Assembly (NCBI RefSeq): GCF_027359675.1 | Contig: NZ_CP114786.1 | Span: 4,872,501 to 4,936,500 of the forward strand | Direction of reading: 5' to 3' | Source of the DNA: Roseibium sp. Sym1 | GTDB lineage: Bacteria; Pseudomonadota; Alphaproteobacteria; Rhizobiales; Stappiaceae | Length of the DNA: 64,000 nucleotides | Part shown: positions 26,317 to 40,389 of the stretch, piece by piece | Numbering within the stretch: the stretch's first letter is position 1 | Layout: every line of letters starts with the position of its first letter | Translations under genes and position numbers: made by a program | Notes under the pieces: model-generated | What the model saw: the letters and a program-made list of their open reading frames with translations, nothing else | Database searches by the model: none | What the model was told of the DNA's origin: nothing

Positions 26317-26532
26317 TCACTTCGATTTGACGCAGATAGATACTGCGACGTTTTCAGGAAGAACCGCACGGCGCCAGGCGTCGCGGCAATTGTCGCCTTC
26401 ACCGGCAATGAATTCCTGCCCGTCAGTCGTCCGGGCAATCACCACGTAGGAAGGCGGTTCCGGCTGGATTGTGCAGAGACCGGCAGTCACTAGACCCAGA
26501 GCGCACGCAATAGCTTGAAAAATGTCGTTCAT
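26317..26532 (-). CDS. Small exported or membrane-anchored protein, 71 aa
   Basis: N-terminal hydrophobic segment (FQAIACALGLVTAGLCTI) suggests a signal or anchor; the remaining 50 residues form a compact-looking polar domain. A lipobox is not clear. It overlaps the upstream stop by 4 bp. Confidence 0.55.
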   Translation of the reverse strand: MNDIFQAIACALGLVTAGLCTIQPEPPSYVVIARTTDGQEFIAGEGDNCRDAWRRAVLPENVAVSICVKSK

Positions 26533-26807
26533 TGTCGTGCCTCACAAGCGTCTGTGTAGTCGCTCAATTCGTCTTCGCAGCTATCCCGGATAGCTTTGAG
26601 CGCGCGAGCTTCGGCGATGCGGCGGCTTGAGAAAGGCCCGTCACTTTTGAAACCTTCTGAGGACCAGTAGTAGCCGTGCCTCAGAAAGCCGCCGTTACCG
26701 TCCGCGCGTGCTTCTGGGTCAAAGCGTTTATTCCCAGCTGCCCAGAACGTCTCAAACAGCGGAGGGGAATGCTTTACACGTCCCTTTCCATCGTTTTTCG
26801 CACTCAT
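26529..26807 (-). CDS. Hypothetical protein, 92 aa
   Basis: ATG 26807 with AGAGGAA upstream. Centre HGYYWSSEGFKSDGPFSS resembles small phage proteins of unknown role. No canonical leader palindrome precedes it, only a degenerate TTGACATGGTTGCC. Confidence 0.6.
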   Translation of the reverse strand: MSAKNDGKGRVKHSPPLFETFWAAGNKRFDPEARADGNGGFLRHGYYWSSEGFKSDGPFSSRRIAEARALKAIRDSCEDELSDYTDACEARQ

Positions 26808-29800
26808 GATAGAATTCCTCTCTTTTGACATGGTTGCCGGGGATGCTGCCAGCGGACCGGCAGCACTGCCGGGCAATCAATCGCAACCGCTGGCATACGT
26901 GGCCACAATACGGGTGGCGTAAATGCGCGCTTTCCGTGCTTCTTCTGCATGGTCGATAAAGTGCCGTGCCATGAAAGCCTTGCGCTCGGCTGCACGTTGT
27001 TTTGCGGCCCGTGTCGCTGCACTAGCAGCCTTGCCGAACGACAGATTGAAGAACCGGCCAAAGACACGGACGGTAACGATTGTCATGTTTGCAGTTTTGG
27101 TTGTCTTGAACATTTGAACCGCTCTCTTGCTTGTCACTGTTGACGCAAAACACGTTACAGCGACTCGCAATCCAATGCAACACATTCTGCGTTATTTTTT
27201 TTAATTTCTTTTGCAGCTGGGAAACGGGCTGAGGGACAGCGCCAAATGCACCACCCCCAACATGCCTACACCCCGTATAGATTCTAAAGCATCTAACCCC
27301 GGCGCGCGCAGCGCGCAGCGGGGGCAGGGGGCAGGCTTTACACTAAAGCTCCAATGAGCACGCAGCCCCGCCCCGGTCCCCTGTCAGCTAGCAGCGCAGC
27401 ACCGCACCGGCAGGTAACACGCCCAGGGCATGACCTCTTGCACGTCAGCACCAGCTGCCCGCACAACCGTCCCCAGTCAAACGGCAGGTGGCCAGCAAGC
27501 CGCCTGCCAGCCCCGTCCGCTGCGGTCAGTCCGCCCAGATAGTCCCCCAGCGTGCACGCACCCCGACAGCCGTCACGCCCCGCCCCTGTCACGCCTTGAC
27601 GCCCTCGATGCCCCAGCCACCAGGCCCCGCCTGGCCTCGACGGGTATGGGGTCATCGCTTAAGAGATGGGAGGCGGACGGGTCGGACCGCGCATGGAGTG
27701 ATTTTCCGCTGGCGTAGGCAAAAAAACTCGACCTCGATGTATGTTGCGTTATTCTGACAGCATGGCCCGATCTGGATACCCACCAACCTTTCGACCTTTT
27801 TCCGCCGGAAGGGCAAAAAAGGTAAAGAATGCAATCAGAAGAACGTCCCCTCGAAATCGAGGTTACGATGCGAAGTGGGATCGGTTGAGTTTGGCATTCC
27901 GTCGCAGGAACCCATTCTGCAGGTTTTGCGACCAGGAGGAGAGGGTGGGTTTAACCGAGGTGGCGGACCATATATTGCCGGCCGCGGACTTCCCGGAGCT
28001 TCGGTATGACTGGAGCAACCTTCAAGGCCTCTGTTCGTTTCACCACGACAGTATGAAGGCGCGTATGGAGACTATGGCGCGCGAGATGGGGGATCTTGGG
28101 CTGCTCGTCGAATGGTGTTCCGAGTACGGCAAAAGACCTTCACGGTTTCAATGTGTTGGGAAATAGACTTAATCCATTGGCGGAAGACCAAACGAGTAAG
28201 CTGAGCAGGCGAGGGCGATGTAAAGAGGGATGCGTGTCCTGCCCTTTTCCCAGTTCACAAGCGAGGTCTTGGAGCAGCCTAAAACCTGGCTTGCCTGGGC
28301 CAGCGATAGTTTGTGGCGCACGCGCCAACTATGAAAACCAACTGATCTCATTCCGGTTCACATATGTGCTTCTCTATAGGTAGGTCATATTTGGTCCGTT
28401 TCGGTGCCAGTTAACAACAACGATTGATCAACGCTACAAAAAATATTCAAAAAAAACGCAAAAGGCGTTGACGAAACGCGTAATGCGTCGTAACGTCCGC
28501 TTGTCGCCACGGAATGCAACTGCCCCCCAGCCCTCCCGCGGTGACCGTCGCCCTTGGTCTTTGGCCTGGGGCGACGTCTGGGGAGAGGAGTTATCATGTC
28601 AACGGATATTCGGTCTCCCGGTGTGGTGGGTGTTGGAGTGGCAGCGTTTGGAGTGGGTGTGCTGCTCTGGATCCTGTCCGGACCGTTGAATTGGATCGCA
28701 AGTCTTTTTGTACCTGGTTTTGCTTCTTTTATCGATGAACTGATCTGGTTCGGTTTGCTTGTCGGGTTGCTTTTTGGGTTATCGAGCAAGGGTATTGTTA
28801 CCAAGGTGGTGACGATCGCTCTTCTCTGCTTCGGATACTGGGCGATGCCGTGGCTGGGGAAAACCACTTACTTTTTCCTGACCCGGGATTCTTACGCCGG
28901 CACCATCGTTACCCAACGCTTGGATGAGCAGGCTGGTGGTACTGGCGTCCGGAAGGTCTTCATCGTTCAGCGGCACGACACTTGCGAAACGAGCCAATAT
29001 GTCTCGCGGGATCTCGTTATTCCCCTGATTGTCTACCATTCAAACTCCGCGGAAACGCGCGATCTGATGGCAGTGGGCGGTGTTTTTGATTTCGTTGATA
29101 CCGGAACGCGGCGTTACAAAAACCAGATTCCGTTCATCGGCAACTTTCTCGGTCTTGGCTTCTTCGCCGACTGGACCGAGTTCCCAAACATCATTTCGGC
29201 GAAGAAAATCGAAGATGAAAATCGTTGCAGGTGAAATGCTTGCAGGTTGGTCTTCATAACTCGCTTCATGGAATGGAGCGGTAACAGGAGAAGTTTATGA
29301 ATACGACAGCAGCAGTGCAGACTGCAGATACTGGCGGGTTTCCTGTGATGTCACCCGCTCAGATGAGCGAATATGACTTTTACCTTCTGCTCGACTCTTC
29401 CGGTTCGATGGGCGAGCCCTCGACACGTCCCGGCGTCACCGGCACCAGATGGGACGAGGCAAAGGCTCTCGGCGAAGAGATCGCTGGTTTCGCGGACGAA
29501 GTCGACGACGACGGTATCAGCGTGATCACTTTCGCGTCGAGTTCGAAAACGTTCAACAACATCGATCGGGCCCGCGTCAGGGATGTCTTCGCACAGGTTT
29601 CGCCCGGTGGCAGCACGCGCCTGGCCGGCGCCCTGCAGGAGGCCGTCAATCTTCGGAAAACGAACGGCAAGGATGCCTTTGTTATCGTGCTCACGGACGG
29701 CGAAGCCACCGACAAGAAGGATTGCGTCGACGTCATCGTGAATGCGGTCAACGAGCTCGACCACGAGAAGCAGTTGACGTTCCTGTTCATTCAGATCGGT

Positions 29801-32800
29801 CACGACCGCGGGGCGGCCGCGTTCCTGGACTATCTCGATGATGAGCTCGAGAAGAACGGTGCCCGGTTCGATTGCGTCGACGCCATCAAGTCAGACGTGG
29901 CCGAGTCTATGAATTTCGGCGAGATGCTCGGCAAGGCGCAGGTCGACTGAACGACGACGGATGAGGCCTGCGAACCACTTCCATTTTGGAAGTGGTTCGC
30001 AGTTTCAAAAAGGAAACGTCATGAATTTTTCACGCGCCGTATTTCTTATCAACAACAGGCTGCGCGCTATCGAGTGCCAGTACGAGCCGAACGGAAAATC
30101 GACCCTCTTCAAAACCCTGGATCCGACGATCAAGAAAGACGACATGGTCGTTGTGCCGTCGGGTACCCGGTGGGACATGACCACGGCGAAGGTTGTTGAT
30201 GTTGATGTTGAAATTGACGTTGACGAGGCTGGTGCTGTGCTCTGGATCGTGTCGCGCATCGATACGTCTACGTTCGACAAAAACGTCGAGCAGGAAGAAG
30301 TTGCCATCGCCAAGATGAAGTCGGCGGAACTTCGTCGAAAGAGGGATGCGTTGCGGAAGAGCATGTTCGCCGATCACGAAGAATCCCTCAAGGAATTGGC
30401 GCTGGCAGACATGAGCCACGACGATGCCGAGCCGGCAGTGCCTCCGCCTTCGATTTCTAACAACTAGCCGTGACCTGGTGCCTGACCCCACAGGAGCGGC
30501 CATGGATCGCATGCGCGATCCTTTCTGACGTGTGTCAGAAATTCTGCAAACCGGAGACTGGCGTGGGGTTTCAAAGGTGAAGCCGGTTTCTGGTACGCAG
30601 GTTGAAATATGGCGAGCTGTCCGAAGTGTGGAAAACGACGCCTACGTAAAGACAAACAGAAACGTAGATTTTGCCCGAGATGCGGCGTGCTACGCGGTGC
30701 GGCGAGTATGACCAGGTCCGGAACTGAGGAATGCAAGATGATCGATTTAAAGTCAGCCATGGCATCGATCGGTTTGACCGACGCCGTTGATAGCGTGCAA
30801 CGCAAACTGCTGAAGTCAAAATACGAAGCGTTTTTGTGGGCATGTGTGTTTGCGCCTGACATGAAATCTCCCGCGTCAGAGGACCAAAAACGACAGTTTG
30901 AAGGCATCGTTCGTTCGGTTGACTGGCTTTCTCATTGGTCTGTGTCTCAGGTGCTGATGGACTTCGAGCAAGTGAACGATCAATACCGCGCCGGTGACCT
31001 GGGATCGCGTCGCCTGAAAGCGCTCGATGTCATCCAGAAGGTTGCCGGGTGCGACCAGGTTTTGATGCTCTACGGTGCTGCTGTCTCGATGGCAGCTGCG
31101 GTATGGTCATCTGATACCAATACTTCCGCGAGATGCGAGGAAATCCGTCTTTCGCTCCAGATCGCAAACAGTGATGCACACCGCATCAAGCAGACATTCG
31201 GTTTTTGCCCGGCTGAGAAGCAGGCGCCGAGTGTGAAAAAGCGGCCGCCCACTACGGCCAGGAGCGCCGAGAAGAAACCGTCCACATCCAAGCCGACAGA
31301 GGCAGGGTCGGAACACGTGCCATCCTACAAACGGCGCGGTTAACAGTAACCTTAGAGGAGAAATTTCATGTTCAATTTCAAAGCGTTTGCGCAGACTGCG
31401 ATTGGCCGCATCACCGGACACACAGATATCTTGGAAGCCTACCTCGCCGGCGGGATCGGCATGGCGGCCGCGGACGGAAGGATCGACCGCGAAGAACTTG
31501 AGCAGGTCCGCGCCAGCGCGAAGGCAGATGAATTCGTCACGAGACTTTTCAGTGAGGATGTCATCGATTCCACCATGAACAAGATGGTCCAGAAGATCAA
31601 GGCCAGCGGCATGGCAGCGATCGACAAGGAGCTCGAGGATATTGCCGGTGAAGATGATCCCATCAGGCACGCGGTGTACCTGTGCATCTACAAGACGGCG
31701 AAGGCAGACGGTGTTCTCGATCCGGCCGAAGTCAAGATGGCGGACAAGTATGCCGGGCTGCTCAACATCACGCCGGCCGACAAGGCTGGAATCGAGGATT
31801 CCGTCGACGACAACGAGATCGTTTTCGACTTCTGAAACAGACTCTGGTCGTGGCGAGCGCAGAGCGCTCGCCAGCGAGGATACAATGCCCTTCGATTATT
31901 ACGAGATTCTACGCGAGATGCCGTTTGGTGTCGCGTTTACCTCTCTGCTGCTCGCCGCGGCATTCTTGTCCTATTGCCTTGCCTGGGCATGTGACCCGTT
32001 TGAGGAGGCAGCTCATCGTCTTGGACGTTCACTCCCAACGGGTGTCAAAGGGGCGACGATCAATGCAATCGGGAGCTCGATGCCCGAGCTCTTTACGACA
32101 GTCGGTCTTTTGTTCGTGGTTGGTGGTGGTGCCTACGCTGGCAACGAACTTCTTGGGGCCGGGATCGCGGTGACTGCAGGTTCGGCGATCTTCAATTCCA
32201 ACGTTATACCGATGGCAGTGATTTTTGTTGTGCTTGCGCCATCCGCGGTCAGATTGGCGGCCGCAGGTTTTGCCAGTGCCAGCCAGACGGCTGCTGGTAT
32301 AAAGATCGATAAGTCAGCAGTTGCGCGAGATTTTATCTTCCTGGTGATTGCAGAACTGATCCTCATCTACTTTCTTTCAGCAGGTGTTTTTACTGCATGG
32401 CATGCAGGCGTGATGTTGGGATTCTACGCCTCTTACTGCTCCTTTATGCTAATTTCTCCGGCACACGACGTTGAAGACGAACCTTACGCTCTGCCTTGTT
32501 GGAAGGCTTGGTTTCAGATCGCCTGGTCGACATTACTGATCGTTCTGTTCTGTATTCTGCTGGCTGACGTAATCGTTGCCGCTGCAGATATTTTGGGAGT
32601 TCACCCAATCATCACGGCTCTTTTCATCGGCGCCGGCGCTTCATCGGTACCGGACACCATCATGTCGGTAAAGATGGCAATGAAGGGAGAATACGACGAC
32701 GCGATCGCAAACGCCCTTGGTTCAAACACGTTTGATATCTGCGTTGCTCTGGGGGCCCCAATTCTCGCTTATACGCTACTTCATGGAAGTATTGCGATAC

Positions 32801-35800
32801 CGGAACATGAGGCAATCCAATCGATCAGAGTCGGACTGCTGGTCTTCACGGTTGTCATTGCGGCGGCGATCATCTTGCCATCCAGGATTCGTCTTTGGCA
32901 TGGCTTCGCCTTGGCGGCGATTTATGCCGCCTGGACTCTCTTTGCACTTAATACTGAATTCAGGTGGTGGTGATGGCCTATCTTGACCAGGTTTCCCGTT
33001 CCAATGATGAGCCGATCGAGTCTTCTCCCTCCCCACAGGTGAAGAAGTACGTCGATGTGCCGCGGCCAGGCATGGAAACGGTAATGGTGGTTGGTGAGCG
33101 GGAAATCATGCTTGTTCTCGCCGGCATGCTGAAGGGGATGGCAGATACCGCGAGAGTCACTGAGACGCAAAACGGGCTTCTAATCAATCTGGAAATCGAT
33201 CGGCTCTACCACCCGGTTTTTCTACCCTGTAGGACCTTACAGACAGCGATTTCGGTTGGTTCTCTGAGGGCAGCAATTCTTGATGCTCTGAATCCATCTC
33301 CTGAGACCTCCAGAATTCCGGAAATAACGCGCCTGGATGACCGGCCACAATCAAAGAACTTTTGGGCGCTTTTCCGGGAAAGGATTGGACTGTGAACACT
33401 TCGTTGCACCATTCACGTTTGCTGCAATCTGAGCAACCTGAATATCAATACCTTGATCTGCTGCAGTTGATTTTGACTTCTGGCGTCGACCGGGGCGACC
33501 GTACCGGTACGGGCACGCGCTCCATTTTCGGCCATCAGATCCGCTTCGACTTGTCGCGAGGATTTCCGTTACTCACCACTAAGAAGCTGCACCGGAGATC
33601 GATCATCCACGAACTGCTCTGGTTTCTATCTGGCGATACCAATATCCGCTACCTGAAGGAGCACGGCGTCAGGATCTGGGATGACTGGGCCGACGAGAAC
33701 GGCGAACTCGGCCCGGTCTACGGCTACCAGTGGCGCTCCTGGCCGGCGTCGGATGGCCGTTCCATTGACCAGATCGCAGCGATTCTTCATCAGATCCGGA
33801 CAAAACCGGAAGATCGCAGGATCATTGTGTCAGCGTGGAACCCAGCACAGGTTGATGAAATGGCGCTGCCGCCGTGCCATTGCCTGTTCCAGTTCTATGT
33901 CGCCGACGGCAAACTCTCCTGCCAGCTCTACCAGCGCTCGGCGGATGTGTTCCTTGGCGTACCCTTCAACATCGCCTCCTACGCGCTGCTGACCATGATG
34001 GTCGCCCAGGTCACCGGCCTGAAGCCTGGCGACTTCGTGCACACCTTTGGCGACGTGCACCTCTATTCCAACCATTTCGACCAGGCCCGCGAACAGTTAG
34101 CCCGTACGCCCCGGGCTCTGCCGGAGATGAAGATCAATCCGGATGTGACGGATCTGTTTGGGTTCAAGTTCGACGATTTCAAGCTGGTTGGCTACGACCC
34201 TCATCCGAACATTGCCGCGCCAATAGCGGTCTAGATCATAGTTCTGAACGGACATCCGCCATGCAAACAGCTGATGAGATTCTTAATCTAAGTGCCGCAC
34301 AGGCAGGAACTCTCTTTCCTGGCGATGCAGCCGAGATCAAGAAGCGTTTCCACAGTCTCGCGATGTCATGGCACCCCGATCGAAGCAGCGACCCGAAATC
34401 CGAGGACGTCCTCCAAAAGCTGGTCGAGCTGAAGGAGATAGCCCTAAAGGGCGGCGTGAAGGCTCCTACGCTCGAGACACTTCTGAAGACCGACGACGGA
34501 AAGACGTTTCGCCTCAAATTCCTCAAGGAGAGCGTTACGGATTCTGGACGAACCTTCATCGGCGCCAAGACGGTTTCATTCGTCCACGGAGCGGATTTGA
34601 GCGACATCGGTCGAGCGGAGAAGGCGAGGATCGAGAACCTGAAGTTCGCCAACGACACGATGCGCAAGCAAATGGAAATTCTACTACCGCGTGCCGGCAA
34701 GTCCGAAGCGCTCGAGGACGGCGGGCATCTCACCATCGTGAAGCGCCCCGGCGGATCGATCCTCCTGAAGGATCTGATCAAACACCATGGCGGACAAATT
34801 CCGGTCAAACACGTAGCCTGGATCGTCTCGGGGATGATGAACATCGTCTGCTACCTGGAATGGGCGGGGATCGTCCACGGAGCGATCGGACCCGAAACCC
34901 TGATGATCCAGCCCGAAAGGCATTCCATCCATCTCCTCGGAGGGTGGGGGTTCGCGACGAAGATAGGCGAACGACCGACGGCTCTGCCGGGAAGAACCAC
35001 GGAGGTTTATCCGAGGATCGCGGTGAAGGGGCAGACGGCCACGCCGGAGATCGACGTGACCCTCGTTCGGAGCGTCGCTCTCGATTGCCTCGGGAAGACG
35101 CACGGCGGTCAGCTGCTGACCGAGGGAACGGTGCCGAAACCGTTCGCAAACTGGATTTCGCTGCCTCCCGCAACACGGGCGACCGCGGATTACGAGGCGT
35201 GGATGACCGCGCTCGTTGAATCGTTTGGACCAAGACGGTTCGAGAAAATGTCCTGCACGGCCGCCGAAATCTACGGCGCGTAACGACGAAAGGAGAACGT
35301 CATGGGATACGCAAGATGGAGCCCCTCCGACTGGAGCGACTACAGCAAGAAGCACGTTGCGGGGAAATCTTCCGCGGAAATCTTCACTTCCTCAAGTATG
35401 AAGGATCCGTTTGACCCCTCGAAGATTGAATTCCGCGAGTCGAGAGACTCCGACGTCAATCCGGCCTCAACACCGATCATCCTGGCCTCCGACGTCACGG
35501 GATCCATGGGAATGATCGCGGAAACCATGATCCGAAAGGGCCTCAACACGGTCGCAACAGAGATCTACAACCGAAAGCCGGTCACCGATCCACACATCAT
35601 GGCGATGGCCGTAGGGGACGCCGAATGTGACAGATCACCGCTTCAGGTCACGCAGTTTGAGGGCGACATCAAGATCGCGGAGCAGCTCAAGGAGCTCTAC
35701 ATCGAGCGTGGCGGCGGTGCCAATGGCGGCGAGAGCTACATGCTGCCCCACGTGTTCGCCGCGATGAAGACCAGGACCGACGCGTTCGAAAAGCGCCGGA

Positions 35801-38800
35801 AGAAGGGATACCTCTTCACCATCGGCGACGAACCGACGCTGGACGGGGTCACCAAGGAACAGGCCAAGAGGTTCCTCGGACTCGATCTTCAGGCGAACCT
35901 CTCGGCGGAGGATTGCATCAACCTAGCGTCCAGGACCTACGAGGTCTTCCACGTGATCCTGTCTACCGTCGGGCACGCCAGACACCGTCTGGACGAGGTG
36001 AAACGGACGTTCGAGCCGATCCTGCCTCAGCGGATCCTCTACGTCGAGGACCCGGACAAAGTGGCTGAGTCCATCGTGTCCGCGATCCAGATCTGCGAAG
36101 GCGCTAACAAAGCGGAAGTCGTGGCTAGTTGGAGCGGGGACACATCCCTTGTCGTTGCAAATGCGACCAGGGATCTCGCGACCGGCGGTGGCCGGGGTAT
36201 TCAACGACTGGGCTGACGGAGCCGCGTCATGATTACGATCGCGAAAGCGGTTATCGGTGCTGGATTCGGCGACGAGGGGAAGGGTCTCATGACCGACTTC
36301 CTCGCCGCCGAAAATTCAGGCGCTGTGGTCGTCAGAACCAACGGCGGCGCTCAGGCAGGACACACTGTCGTTACGCCGGAGGGAATTCGGCACGTCTTCC
36401 ATCACGTCGGTTCTGGCGCGCTGGCCGGCGCGAGAACACACCTCTCGAGATTCTTCGTCTCGCATCCGATGTTCTTCCTCTCTGAAGTCGAGAAACTCCG
36501 GAGGATCGGAGCCAACACGAATGTAACGATCGATCCGCGTGCGCTGGTGACCACGCCTTATGACATCATGGTCAACCAGATCATCGAATCTCGGCGCGGC
36601 GATGTCAGGCACGGCAGTTGTGGCATGGGATTCGGCGAAACCATCGAACGGTCGAGCAAAAGGTTCTTTAAAATAACGGTTGCAGACCTAGGGAAGGATC
36701 TGCGCGTTATCCTGATAAGGATTCGTAGCCAGTGGGTCTCCAGGAGGCTCCGGAAGTTGGGTGTGGAGGAACTGACCGACGAGGAAATCGACCTCATATT
36801 CGATGACGGTATCCTGGAATCCTTCGTAACGGACTGTGCTAGGTTTGTCGAACTCGTCCGTATACGAGATGACGCCGACATCGGCCGGGAGGGGACCGTC
36901 ATTTTCGAAGGCGCCCAAGGCCTGATGCTTGACCAGGATTACGGAGCCTTTCCTCACGTAACACGCTCTAATACGGGCATGCCGAACATCGCCGCCGTTT
37001 GCGCCGAGGCGGGCATTTCCTCAGTCGACGTTCACTACATGACCCGCGCCTACTCGACGAGGCACGGCGCTGGACCATTGCGGAATGAAACCAAGTCCCT
37101 GAAGGGGGTTGAGGTGGTTGACGAAACCAACACGCCCAACGACTGGCAAGGGGAGCTAAGGCTTGCTCCTCTTGATGTTGACGGAATTGTGCACGCCATC
37201 AACTACGATCTCTGGCGAGTGAAGCACAGGATTGAGGTTAGGCCAGGTATTTTTATTACATGCACGGACCAAATCCATGGGGACACGTTGCCGATTGAAG
37301 TTTCCGGGAGAATATTTCCAGAAAACAAGATCTCTTTTCTGAGTGAATACACACGCGATTGGCACCCGCACGGCTTATACGGAGTGTCGGACGGCCCGAC
37401 GCGCGAGAACGTTAAAATGTCCATGCTGCGACAACGCGAACTGCGTAGAGATAAAGAGTTGGCATGAGCGGAGATAATGAATCCCTAGAATGGAATCGAG
37501 TCAAAAAGCAGCTGCATGCTGAGCTTGGTGATGATGTATTCACCAGCTGGTTCGCTCGGATAGACTTTGAGGAATTTCAGGACGGCACGGTCCGTTTGTC
37601 GGTTCCAACCCAGTTTCTGAAGCAATGGATCCAGAAACATTACCAAAACCAGATCCTAGGCTTTTGGAAGCGTGAATGTGAAACAGTGCAGAATATCGAA
37701 CTTTCAGTTCGCGGCGCGGTTCGTTCAGTCGCGGTTGCACTGACACCCAACACACAGAGTCGGCGGGCCGCGGTACAAAAAATCGCGCAAACCGCAAAGT
37801 CACCGCCAAAGGCGGATGATGTACTTTCGAAGTACATCACAGATGCGATGGACGGATCGGTATTGGACCCGCGGTCGTCATTCGGAAGTTTTTTGGAAAG
37901 CGCATCTAACCGCACGGCTTTAACTGCGGTGAAGAATGTCGTTCTGAAAAAGGATGATTTGTTCAATCCGCTATTTATTCAAGCTGCTACCGGCATGGGG
38001 AAAACGCATCTATTGCAGGCTGCAGCGGCTAGTATCCGGCGGAACGGGAAGAAGGCGCTCTATTTGACGGCAGAGCACTTCATGTACCGGTTCGTTGTAG
38101 CATTAAACTCCCGAGCAGCCTCAACATTAAGGCATGTGCTTAATTCGATCGACTATCTCGTCGTCGACGATATCCAGTTTTTGCATGAAAAAAAGGCCAG
38201 AACAGAATTCTCGCACATGCTGAACCTCATGCTGGACGAAGGCCGGCAAGTTATTGTCGCATCCGATCGTTTGCCATTGGAGTTGGATTTCGATGAACGG
38301 ACCCGTTCACGTCTGTCTGGCGGGCTTGTGGTCCAGTTGGGGGAGTCAGATTTCGGTCTTAGAACTGACATCCTGGTATCTCAGGTGGCTGAGATCAGGA
38401 AATCCTACCCATCATTTGATGTCTCGGAGGATGTACTCAGGTATGTCGCTTCTTCGGTAAAGTCGACAATTCGCGGACTTGGTGGTGCAATGAACCGCTT
38501 TCTAGCGTTTCATCAGTTGATGGGGCGGGTCCCCACCTATGCCGAGGCTGAGGAAACAATAAAGGATCTGATTGCAGTTGAAGAAGCGCAACCAATAAAA
38601 ATTGCTGTCATTCAGAGAATAGTGTCCAGGCACTATGAGATAGCCAGATCAGACATGTTGTCTCGGAGAAGGGCTCGTGTTGTCGTTCTGCCTCGGCAAA
38701 TTGCTATGTACCTGGCTAAGGAAATGACGCCTCGTTCATTGCCCGAAATCGGACGTCGCTTCGGGAATCGAGACCACACGACGGTTCTTCACGCTCACCG

Positions 38801-40349
38801 AAAGATTAGCCGTATGCTCCCTGATGATCCTACATTCTCCAGGGAGCTGGAGTCTTTGAAGGAGATGATTCGTGCTGCAAAATAATCCAGGTATCGTGAA
38901 TTTGATTACGATTCAGCATGGATCGCATCTTTACGGTACCAATACGCCGCTGTCGGACCTGGATTACAAGAGTGTTCATGTTTCGGTAGGGAGTCGGGAT
39001 GGAACAGTATGATTTCGAATTAGCTAGCAAACTTGAATGGTTGGCATTGTCCTTCGCTGCCGGCGCTCACTACGGTGTTGGCCAGAAGCGCAAATACACT
39101 GACGAACCTTACATCACATCCGCTTGCCGTCGCAGAATTAGTTCGCAGCGTCGACCACACACCGGAGATGATTGCCGCGGCACTTCTGCATGACGTCGTG
39201 GAAGATACTACTTGTCGAGCTCGATACGATCAAGGAACTGTTCGGGGAAGAGGTGTCTGAACTCGTCTATTGGCTGACTGATGTTTCCAAGCCAGGTGAC
39301 GGCAATCGTGAGGCTAGGAAAACAATCGACCGCGAGCACATCGCAAAGGCGCCCGCCGACGCAAAAACCATCAAATTGGCCGATTTGATTGACAATACGA
39401 AATCTATAACGTCGCATGATCCAGACTTTTCAGTTGTCTATATGAAGGAAATAAGTAAGTTATTACAAGTACTTAATGATGACAATCAAGTCTTGTATAG
39501 CGTGGCCGCCAACCAGGTTTCGAACTATTATAGCGGCATCTTGGAAAAATAACGCAAAAAACGTGAATTTCGTGTTGACGATGCGTTTTTCATCTGACAG
39601 TATCCAAATCAACAACGTCGCTTCGGAACTGTCATGAGACACCAGCAACCAACACTGCAGATATTCCAAACTGAGACGCTCAGGGATGCGTCCTCGGAAA
39701 GTGGAATTGCGTGTCGAGCGGATGCATGGCCGGGCAGCCTCAATCGATACATGTTGACGGTCGGGCGAACGACACAATAGGGCGGACTTTCCGCCAAAGG
39801 CGGAGAGGACGATGTCCAAAGAAATACAGACAAATCAAAAGTTTACCGACTTGGAGCTGAGAATGCTCTCAGGTAATCCCTTCCATTTGCCTGTTCTTTG
39901 CTCGGACTTTCACGTGGAACTCGCTGATGTGATGAAGGTCGCGGAACGACTTACGAGAAAACGGTTTTTGACCTCGCATCCAGACGGAACAAACTTCGTT
40001 TGGATTGCAACTGAGCTGGGTAAAAGACAGCTCACCAACTGAATTCGATTTTCCGGTACGCCGGATCTTCTGCTCTTTGACATTGTGATTATCCAAGGAA
40101 AATGATCGGCCGCCGATCAGCAGGAGTAGTGTGCTCACTGACCGGCGGCCGGCCAAAAGTGGATTTTGCTGGATGGTAGTGTGCCTGCTTCGATACCCAC
40201 CATCTACACATGTTGCTGGCAGTGCAACGCGATGTTGCGATGCTACCATCCTGCAAAATTCACGCGCCCCCGTAACTCAGTGGCAGAGTAGATGTTTTGT
40301 AAGCATCAGGTCGCAGGTTCGATTCCATGCCGGGGGCACCAGGCGCCAG

Positions 40350-40389
<40 letters not shown>
